NCBI GenBank assembly: GCA_964370315.1
Contig: CAYJIS010000030.1
Location: 1 to 23,792 of the forward strand
Direction: 5' to 3'
Origin: CAYJFX01 sp964370315
Lineage (GTDB): Bacteria; Spirochaetota; Spirochaetia; Treponematales; Treponemataceae
Length of the DNA stretch: 23,792 nt
The first letter of the stretch is position 1. The number at the start of each line of letters is the position of its first letter. A program made the translations under genes and the position numbers. The notes below the pieces were generated by a model, which saw nothing but the letters and a program-made list of their open reading frames with translations, ran no database searches and was not told the origin of the DNA. Shown one piece after another: positions 1-5,275 of the stretch.

Positions 1-157
1 TCCCACCTTCTTCCATTGCGGTAAAGTATGGGATACCAATCAATTGAGGCACAAATGCTATCCTCAAACTAGATTCATTCGTTTCTTCTTTGGCACATGA
101 CGATACAAATAATACAAAGAACACAACCAAAGCTAGAATAATTTTTTTGAAGTTCAT
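1..157 (-). CDS. Periplasmic sugar-binding lipoprotein of an ABC transporter, N-terminal part only
   Basis: Only the first 52 codons are inside the window; the gene runs off the left edge. The ATG at 157 follows a strong Shine-Dalgarno (AAAGGAGGAAG, about 161-172). The product begins with a lysine-bearing hydrophobic signal peptide and a relaxed lipobox, Val-Ser-Ser-Cys with Cys21, so it is probably lipid-anchored after cleavage. Mature residues 31-52 read LRIAFVPQLIGIPYFTAMEE then Gly-Gly, the first beta strand and helix of periplasmic-binding-protein type I folds, as in sugar or autoinducer-2 (LsrB/RhaS-like) binding proteins. The family is inferred from this short stretch, so the ligand is unknown. 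The gene has its own consensus promoter and a possible operator at the start site. Confidence 0.7.
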   Translation of the reverse strand, partial: MNFKKIILALVVFFVLFVSSCAKEETNESSLRIAFVPQLIGIPYFTAMEEGG

Positions 158-186
158 AAAACTTCCTCCTTTACAAATTATTATAT

Positions 187-204
187 TTGTATATTGTTAT
201 ACAA
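187..204. promoter_or_regulatory. Inverted repeat (6-6-6) at the predicted start site of the 1-157 gene
   Basis: TTGTAT and ATACAA arms flank a 6-bp centre and lie immediately after the -10 box, around the predicted transcription start. A smaller palindrome, ATTGT-TAT-ACAAT, is nested over its right side (194-206). The placement suits a repressor operator. No regulator for it is in the window. The local AT-richness makes chance arms more likely. Confidence 0.4.
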
Positions 205-206
205 TT

Positions 207-235
207 ATTATATATCCTGATTTTTAATCTGTCAA
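207..235 (-). promoter_or_regulatory. Consensus sigma-70 promoter for the sugar-binding lipoprotein gene
   Basis: On the minus strand TTGACA (230-235) and TATAAT (207-212) are separated by exactly 17 bp: both hexamers are perfect. The expected start is near 200, leaving a leader of about 43 nt with a strong Shine-Dalgarno. Confidence 0.8.
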
Positions 236-283
236 GTTAAATCTTCGTATTTTAGAAAATATTTTATTTTAAATTAGATACAT

Positions 284-317
284 AAAAAAAGGTGCAAGCA
301 CAAAGCTCGCACCTTTT
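284..317 (-). terminator. Intrinsic terminator of the trxA-trxB unit
   Basis: The stem pairs AAAAGGTGC (287-295) with GCACCTTTT (309-317). On the minus strand it is followed by a T run. It lies 31 bp past the trxB stop. A/T tracts on both sides could let it work in both directions, but only minus-strand transcripts end here. Confidence 0.85.
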
Positions 318-347
318 ATCTCGTAATTCCTAATTAAGAACTATTCC

Positions 348-1283
348 CTAGCCTTCTTGTGTTAATAAATAATCTTCAATATATCTAGATGCATTTGCTC
401 CGTCTGCACAGGCATTAATGATTTGTCGCAACAATTTGGTACGAACATCGCCGCAAGCAAAAACGCCTTCGATGTTTGTTTTACAATCTTCACCTGCAAC
501 TATATAACCACTTGAATCTAGTGTGATCATGTCTTTAAATAGCTCTGTGTTTGGATCGCGTCCAACAGTTACAAAAACTCCAGAACAAGCAATTTCTTTT
601 TGTTCGCCAGTTTTTATATTTTCAACACTCACACCACTTACCATCTCACGACCACTTTCACTTGAACTTAGTATTTTGGCTACCTTTGAATCCCATACAA
701 ACTCAATATTTCCTTCATTTTCAAGAGCTTTCATATATATTGGACTAGCTCTTAGTTCATTTCTTCTATGAACTATATATACTTTTGGACATATTTTTGC
801 CAGATATAAAGCATCAGCTACAGCTGAGTTTCCTCCACCTATTACGCACACATCTTTTCCTTTAAAAAGCATACCATCACAAGTTGCACAATATGCAACT
901 CCTTTACCTCGTAAATTATCTTCTTCGGGTAGCCCAAGTTTTCGTGCAGAAGCTCCAGTTGCTATAATTACAGCTTTACCTTCAAAAATTCCCTCGCTTG
1001 TGGTTAGTTTTTTTATAGGTTGAGAAAAATCAACTGCAGTTACATCTGCTAATTCTGTAACAGCACCGTATCTATCTGCACATGCTTTCATTTTCATACC
1101 AAGATCAAATCCATCAATACCTTCTTCAAATCCAGGGTAATTATCAACGATGCTAGTAGTTGCCATTTGTCCACCAGGGGATAACTTTTCCAAGACTAAG
1201 GTTGACATACTTGCCCTTGCACAATAAAGTGCTGCAGTGTATCCAGCTGGACCACCACCAATTATAACTGTGTCGTAAATCAT
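348..1283 (-). CDS. trxB: Thioredoxin-disulfide reductase (NADPH)
   Basis: Cytosolic flavoenzyme that passes electrons from NADPH through FAD and a redox disulfide to thioredoxin. The 311-residue product has the FAD dinucleotide motif GGGPAG (9-14), the redox-active CATC (132-135), the NADPH-binding GGGNSA (149-154) with the HRRNELRAS segment that contacts the NADPH phosphate, and the C-terminal GDVRTK FAD motif. Length is normal for low-molecular-weight TrxB. I chose the ATG at 1283 because AAGAGGA lies just upstream and the protein then starts at the usual MIYDTVIIGG; the reading frame stays open for 13 more codons, but that extension overlaps trxA. It is 17 bp downstream of trxA and probably co-transcribed with it. 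A terminator follows. Confidence 0.97.
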   Translation of the reverse strand: MIYDTVIIGGGPAGYTAALYCARASMSTLVLEKLSPGGQMATTSIVDNYPGFEEGIDGFDLGMKMKACADRYGAVTELADVTAVDFSQPIKKLTTSEGIFEGKAVIIATGASARKLGLPEEDNLRGKGVAYCATCDGMLFKGKDVCVIGGGNSAVADALYLAKICPKVYIVHRRNELRASPIYMKALENEGNIEFVWDSKVAKILSSSESGREMVSGVSVENIKTGEQKEIACSGVFVTVGRDPNTELFKDMITLDSSGYIVAGEDCKTNIEGVFACGDVRTKLLRQIINACADGANASRYIEDYLLTQEG

Positions 1284-1300
1284 TATGTCCTCTTTACTTT

Positions 1301-1621
1301 TTAAATTTGTTTGTCCAACCACTCATCAATTTCTGCTTTAGAATGAGGTTCAATTAGTTTTTCTCCATGTTCTCCATTCTTAAAAACATATAAGGTAGGA
1401 TAAGCCATTACTTCATATTTTTCTTTAAGCTCGACTTCTGCTTCACAATCAACTTTACCTACAATGAGGCTCTCTGATCGTTTGTCTGAAATCATATCCA
1501 CTGCAGGAGAAATTCTCTTGCAATCGCCACACCACTGTGTAAAAAAATCCACCATAACTGGTTTGCTTGATTTTAATACTACTTCATCGAAGTTTTCTTT
1601 TGTTAAATTTATTATAGCCAT
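1301..1621 (-). CDS. trxA: Thioredoxin with WCGDC active site
   Basis: Small cytosolic dithiol protein that reduces protein disulfides and is recharged by the adjacent trxB product. The 106-residue thioredoxin fold shows Trp30-Cys31-Gly-Asp-Cys34 as the active site and the cis-proline in AYPT (Pro75). The canonical motif is WCGPC; Asp replaces Pro here, which should shift the redox potential or the pKa of the first cysteine. I chose the ATG at 1621, which gives a normal thioredoxin N-terminus. The frame stays open 19 codons upstream, but those residues do not resemble the family. No Shine-Dalgarno precedes 1621; instead a TATACT -10 box ends 6 bases before the ATG, so the mRNA may be leaderless. 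Confidence 0.95.
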   Translation of the reverse strand: MAIINLTKENFDEVVLKSSKPVMVDFFTQWCGDCKRISPAVDMISDKRSESLIVGKVDCEAEVELKEKYEVMAYPTLYVFKNGEHGEKLIEPHSKAEIDEWLDKQI

Positions 1622-1627
1622 ACTATA

Positions 1628-1656
1628 AGTATAAACCCAGTTATTAAATAAAACAA
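1628..1656 (-). promoter_or_regulatory. Promoter abutting the trxA start codon
   Basis: On the minus strand TTGTTT (1651-1656) and TATACT (1628-1633) are 17 bp apart. The -10 box ends 6 bases before the ATG, so the normal start distance puts the first transcribed base at or next to the A of the start codon. Confidence 0.6.
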
Positions 1657-1715
1657 GTCTTTTTTTTCTCAAATGCATCTTGATATATAAAAGATATCCG
1701 ATAAAAAATGGCCTA

Positions 1716-1744
1716 TTGACATCTTTTACCTTTAAAGTTATATT
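1716..1744 (+). promoter_or_regulatory. Distal promoter of the plus-strand flavoprotein gene
   Basis: TTGACA (1716-1721) and TATATT (1739-1744) with a 17-bp spacer, the same hexamers and spacing as the promoter of the second flavoprotein gene at 23424-23452. A start near 1751 would give a leader of about 98 nt. Confidence 0.6.
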
Positions 1745-1758
1745 ATTTTCATAACTTT
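1734..1758. promoter_or_regulatory. Inverted repeat over the -10 box and start of the distal promoter
   Basis: AAAGTTAT (1734-1741) and ATAACTTT (1751-1758) are perfect 8-bp arms around a 9-bp centre, covering the TATATT box and the predicted start. The position suits an operator for a dimeric regulator. No matching regulator is visible nearby. Confidence 0.45.
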
Positions 1759-1799
1759 TACACTATTATGATAAAGATTTAATCAACAATTAACATTAA

Positions 1800-1827
1800 T
1801 TCACATCCATAATCTTGCTATTATAAT
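1800..1827 (+). promoter_or_regulatory. Possible proximal promoter of the flavoprotein gene
   Basis: TTCACA (1800-1805), 16 bp, then a perfect TATAAT (1822-1827). If used, the leader would be only about 15 nt and would just contain the AGGAG Shine-Dalgarno at 1836-1840. It is an alternative to the distal promoter. Confidence 0.45.
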
Positions 1828-1848
1828 AGAAAAACAGGAGAGTAAAGT

Positions 1849-3684
1849 ATGAAAAAAGTTTTAAGTGCTGTATTATTAATTGTATTAGCATTTAGCTTCG
1901 TAGCATGTGGCGGTGGTGAAAAATTCACAACTACAGCTAACGGTTTTGGTGGTGAGATGACTGTTGAAGTAGCATTCGATGGTAGCTCAATTAAAAGTGT
2001 TACAGTTAAAGAACACAAAGAAACTGCAGGAATTGCAGACCCTGCACTTAATACATTGCCACAAGCAATCGTAGATAATCAAAGCATAGCCTTAGACTAT
2101 GTAGCTGGGGCTTCAGTTACAAGTAAAGCAATCTTAGATGCTGTAGAAAAAGCTATTGTTGAAGCAGGCTTAGATGTAAACAGCTATAAAACTGCAGTTG
2201 GTTCAGTTGGTGGTGTATTCGATGCTCCTCTAACAAACGATTCAGTTCCTACTTCATGGGATGAAACATACGACGTAGTTGTTGTAGGTGGTGGTTTCGC
2301 AGGTCTTGCAGCTTCACATGCAGCAAAAACTAATGGAGCTAGCACTGTTCTTATTGAAAAAATGCCTCGTATTGGTGGTAACTCTGCTATAAACGGTGGA
2401 CAATATGCTGCATACACAAGCTCAATTGCTGGTGATTTTCAAGAAAAATTTAACCTAGAACCAGACACAGCTGCACAACATATTGAAGATACAATTGTTG
2501 GTGGTGATAATCTTCCTCAAGAAGAACTTGTTGAAATTATGGTTCACGGTTCACCTATGTACTTTGATCAACTTTTAGACAACGGTCTTAAAGTTCGTGA
2601 AACATTAGCTCGACCAGGTGGACACTATGGTTTTAGAACATATGTTACTGAAAACTCAATTGGACAAGACATTGTAACTGTACAAGAAGAAATGGCAAAA
2701 GATGCTGGTGTTGAAATTCAAACTAACACAAAACTTGTTCAAATATTTATGGACAACGGTAGAGTTGTTGGTATTCAAGTTGCAACAACAGACGGACTAA
2801 AAACTATCAAAGCTGAAAAAGGTGTTATCCTAGCTACAGGTGGTTTCGGTGCTAATGTTGAAATGAGAATGGAATACGATGCAAAACTCGATAACTCAAT
2901 TCCTACTACTAATGCACCTAGTGCAACTGGTGAAGGTTTAGTTATGGCTATGGAACTTGGAGCAGGAACACGTGATCTACAATACATCCAAAGATATCCG
3001 TTTGCTGATCCTAACAACGGTGTTTTAGATACAGTTGCAGTTATTCCTTTTACAGGACCTAGCTACGGTATAGTATATGTTGATGAAAATGGTGAACGCT
3101 ATGTTAACGAAGGTGAAAGAAGAGACGTATGTTCTGACGCTGCAGTTGCAACTGGCGGAACAACTACATTCTCAATTTTCAATAGAAAACTTGCTTCATG
3201 GGTACCAGATTCAGATATTCAAAAAGGTTTAGATACTGGAAGAATTATCCAAGGTGCAACATATGAAGAATTAGCTGCAAATATTAACGCACAAACATAT
3301 CAAGGTAAAACTATTAATATTGATGGTGCAACAATTGAACAAACAATTGCAAACCACAATAGCTATATTGATAGCCAAGAAGATCCAGAATTTGGTAAAG
3401 TTATGGCATCATCAATGGTAAAAATTGAAGAAGGTCCTTACTTTGCAATTCCACAATGGCCATCAGTTCACCACACAATGGGTGGTGTAACAATTACTCC
3501 TAACGCTGAAGTATTAGATTCAAATGGAAACGTAATTCCTGGTTTCTTTGCTGCAGGTGAAGTAACAGGTGGTATCCACGGAACAAACAGACTTGGTTCA
3601 AACGCTGATGCTGATGCAAACGCATTTGGTATGGTTGCAGGAACATATGCTGCAACAGGTGTAAACCCAGTTAACGCTAACTAA
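1849..3684 (+). CDS. Secreted FMN/FAD lipoprotein reductase, urocanate-reductase-like active site
   Basis: The 611-residue protein has a signal peptide with lipobox Phe-Val-Ala-Cys (Cys20), an FMN_bind domain (about 27-105) and a flavocytochrome-c-type FAD domain (about 141-605) with VVVVGGGFAGLAA at 143-155. No CxxCH haem motif exists, so electrons must enter through the FMN. Conserved catalytic elements are Arg425 (RRD), HHTMGGV at 541-547 and Arg581 (NRLG). Where fumarate reductases have His-Pro-Thr, this protein has Arg-Tyr383-Pro, and the following Thr-Glu pair is absent. From memory, Shewanella UrdA has a Tyr at this His position. The substrate is therefore probably urocanate or another enoate rather than fumarate; this is inference. 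The FMN attachment motif reads GAS (Ser89) instead of GAT. AGGAG lies 8 nt before the ATG. Monocistronic, with its own terminator. Confidence 0.88.
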   Translation: MKKVLSAVLLIVLAFSFVACGGGEKFTTTANGFGGEMTVEVAFDGSSIKSVTVKEHKETAGIADPALNTLPQAIVDNQSIALDYVAGASVTSKAILDAVEKAIVEAGLDVNSYKTAVGSVGGVFDAPLTNDSVPTSWDETYDVVVVGGGFAGLAASHAAKTNGASTVLIEKMPRIGGNSAINGGQYAAYTSSIAGDFQEKFNLEPDTAAQHIEDTIVGGDNLPQEELVEIMVHGSPMYFDQLLDNGLKVRETLARPGGHYGFRTYVTENSIGQDIVTVQEEMAKDAGVEIQTNTKLVQIFMDNGRVVGIQVATTDGLKTIKAEKGVILATGGFGANVEMRMEYDAKLDNSIPTTNAPSATGEGLVMAMELGAGTRDLQYIQRYPFADPNNGVLDTVAVIPFTGPSYGIVYVDENGERYVNEGERRDVCSDAAVATGGTTTFSIFNRKLASWVPDSDIQKGLDTGRIIQGATYEELAANINAQTYQGKTINIDGATIEQTIANHNSYIDSQEDPEFGKVMASSMVKIEEGPYFAIPQWPSVHHTMGGVTITPNAEVLDSNGNVIPGFFAAGEVTGGIHGTNRLGSNADADANAFGMVAGTYAATGVNPVNAN

Positions 3685-3700
3685 TGTACTAGTTTGTACT

Positions 3701-3730
3701 AAAAAAGTCACCGAAAGGTGACTTTTTTTT
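3701..3730 (+). terminator. Bidirectional intrinsic terminator between the flavoprotein gene and truB
   Basis: AAAAAAGTCACC (3701-3712), a GAAA tetraloop and GGTGACTTTTTTTT (3717-3730). The A tract on one side and T tract on the other let it stop both the plus-strand flavoprotein transcript and the minus-strand truB operon. The truB stop codon (3729-3731) overlaps its edge. Confidence 0.9.
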
Positions 3731-4712
3731 ATGTTTGCGGGATTACATAACCATAGGTAAGTTTAGAATCCTGAAATTGAATAACCCCAATAAAATTATT
3801 ACTTTCATTAAATACTGCATAATGAGATTCAAGTAATGCATCAAAACTAAACATCGATTTTTTTAAAGGTTTTCCATTAAAAAAATGAAACTCAAATTCA
3901 CTCTTTAATTGTGCTACGTGCATTCCACATTCGACAGCCAATGTTTTTGTCATATACTGTAAACCATCTCGTATTTCTATGTCATGATTATCTTTGACCG
4001 AGGTATTTTCGAGTGCATGTAAATGCTCTATTGCATTATGAATTGAGAACTCACAAAGTTCATTATAGCCCACTGCATCTTCTAGTAAAAAGGAGCCAAC
4101 GGAAGTTCTTCGCAAAGCAATAAGATGCGCGCATGAACTAGCTTGATTTGCGATATCGCGTGCTAAACTTCTAATGTATGTCCCCTTTGAAACATGAAAA
4201 CATACTTTAGCATAAGCTACCCTTCCATCATATTCAACAATATCTTCTATGCAACTTGAAAAAACCTGTACAGACCTTGATGGCATTTCAATTATTTTCC
4301 CACTACGAGCTATGTCACTTGCTCTTTTTCCATTAATATGAATTGCAGAATATTGCGGGGGAAGTTGTTCGATACAGCCAACATACTTTTTAAAGACTTC
4401 CTTAAAATCATTTATAAGAGGTAAATCAGTTGTATTAGTAACTTCGCCGTAAGGATCAAGTGTATCTGTTTCTTTTCCAAAAGCAATTATTGCTTCGTAT
4501 TTTTTATCAAAAGCTGTTACATGTGAAGCAAGTCGGGTTAAACTTCCTACCATAACAACAAGAAGACCATCTGCAAAACTATCGAGCGTTCCAGTATGGC
4601 CGACCTTTTTTGTTTGTAATGATTTTTTTATAGTACTAAGAGAGTTAAAACTTGTAGGGCCACGCTTTTTTGCATATAAGACAATACCTGAAGCTTTACT
4701 ATCTACGGCCAT
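3729..4712 (-). CDS. truB: tRNA pseudouridine-55 synthase
   Basis: Modifies U55 in the T-loop of tRNAs. The 327-residue protein has the family signature GHTGTLDSFADGLL at 38-51 with catalytic Asp44, the KKYEA strand just after it, and the GTYIRSLARD motif that contacts the flipped base. ATG at 4712 has AAGGAGT 6-7 nt upstream. It is the last gene of the rimP-nusA-infB-rbfA-truB cluster but is set apart from rbfA by a 180-bp gap carrying inverted repeats. Its stop codon overlaps a bidirectional terminator. The C-terminal part (about 240-327) is weakly conserved. Confidence 0.96.
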   Translation of the reverse strand: MAVDSKASGIVLYAKKRGPTSFNSLSTIKKSLQTKKVGHTGTLDSFADGLLVVMVGSLTRLASHVTAFDKKYEAIIAFGKETDTLDPYGEVTNTTDLPLINDFKEVFKKYVGCIEQLPPQYSAIHINGKRASDIARSGKIIEMPSRSVQVFSSCIEDIVEYDGRVAYAKVCFHVSKGTYIRSLARDIANQASSCAHLIALRRTSVGSFLLEDAVGYNELCEFSIHNAIEHLHALENTSVKDNHDIEIRDGLQYMTKTLAVECGMHVAQLKSEFEFHFFNGKPLKKSMFSFDALLESHYAVFNESNNFIGVIQFQDSKLTYGYVIPQT

Positions 4713-4735
4713 TCAAAACTCCTTAGAAATTTACT

Positions 4736-4754
4736 ATCTGCGGATTTCACAGAT
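4736..4754. repeat. Inverted intergenic repeat, arm 1
   Basis: ATCTGCGGATTTCACAGAT matches the reverse complement of arm 2 at 4875-4893 in 16 of 19 positions; all three differences are transitions. A further partial copy (GCGCAGAT) follows at 4756-4763. It lies just upstream of the truB ribosome site. Possibly a member of a dispersed family. Confidence 0.7.
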
Positions 4755-4874
4755 AGCGCAGATTTTTCATTTTAGGTTTTTGGTAATAAACATACAATTA
4801 ATTTCGTTAAGCTTCGTAAGCAAAAAAACATATTTTATTTGTTTATTGTGGAGTAGAGAGTAGAAATCCCATTA

Positions 4875-4893
4875 ATCTGCGAAATCTGCGGAT
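4875..4893. repeat. Inverted intergenic repeat, arm 2, abutting the rbfA stop
   Basis: ATCTGCGAAATCTGCGGAT is the inverted partner of 4736-4754 and ends at the first base of the rbfA stop codon. Between the arms lie 120 bp of AT-rich sequence with no gene. The pair could form a long stem in the rbfA-truB transcript. Confidence 0.7.
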
Positions 4894-5273
4894 TACTCTT
4901 CTTGTTTAGTCTCTTCGGTGTCGTGAGATTTTTCAAGTTCCGTAAGAGTATTTACCATATTCATCCCATCTTTTATACTAGTGTCAACGATGAATTTTAA
5001 GTGTGGAAATTGTCTGAGTCGAAGTTTTTTACTTAATGCTGTTTGAATAAATCCTGCTGCACTTTGCAGACCTTTTACACCTTTCTCTATTGAAGAATCT
5101 TGTAAAAAACTAGAAACAAAAACCTTGGCATGACCAAGATCCCTTGTAACTTCAACATGATTAATACTTAAAAAAGTTGAAACTCGTGGATCTTTTACTT
5201 GGCCTTGCATTATCATTTTTGAAATTTCATCTCGGATTTGTTCTCCGAGACGAATGAGTCTAAACTCACCCAT
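4893..5273 (-). CDS. rbfA: Ribosome-binding factor A
   Basis: Helps mature the 30S subunit and process the 5' end of 16S rRNA. The 126-residue protein shows the family pattern: an N-terminal helix (RLGEQIRDEISKMI), the conserved segment TRDLGHAKVFVS (43-54) and the C-terminal LRLRQFPHLKF motif, then an acidic, Lys/Glu-rich tail. Length is normal. ATG at 5273 lies 2 bp after the infB stop, and its GAGGAA ribosome site is inside the last infB codons, so translation is probably coupled. Confidence 0.95.
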   Translation of the reverse strand: MGEFRLIRLGEQIRDEISKMIMQGQVKDPRVSTFLSINHVEVTRDLGHAKVFVSSFLQDSSIEKGVKGLQSAAGFIQTALSKKLRLRQFPHLKFIVDTSIKDGMNMVNTLTELEKSHDTEETKQEE

Positions 5274-5275
5274 GA

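Noticed and set aside
1622..1678. Longer trxA start at 1678
   Set aside because: The added 19 residues do not fit thioredoxins, and the extension covers the promoter; 1621 gives the family length.
1849..3684. Multihaem flavocytochrome c
   Set aside because: No CxxCH motif anywhere; electrons must come through the FMN domain.
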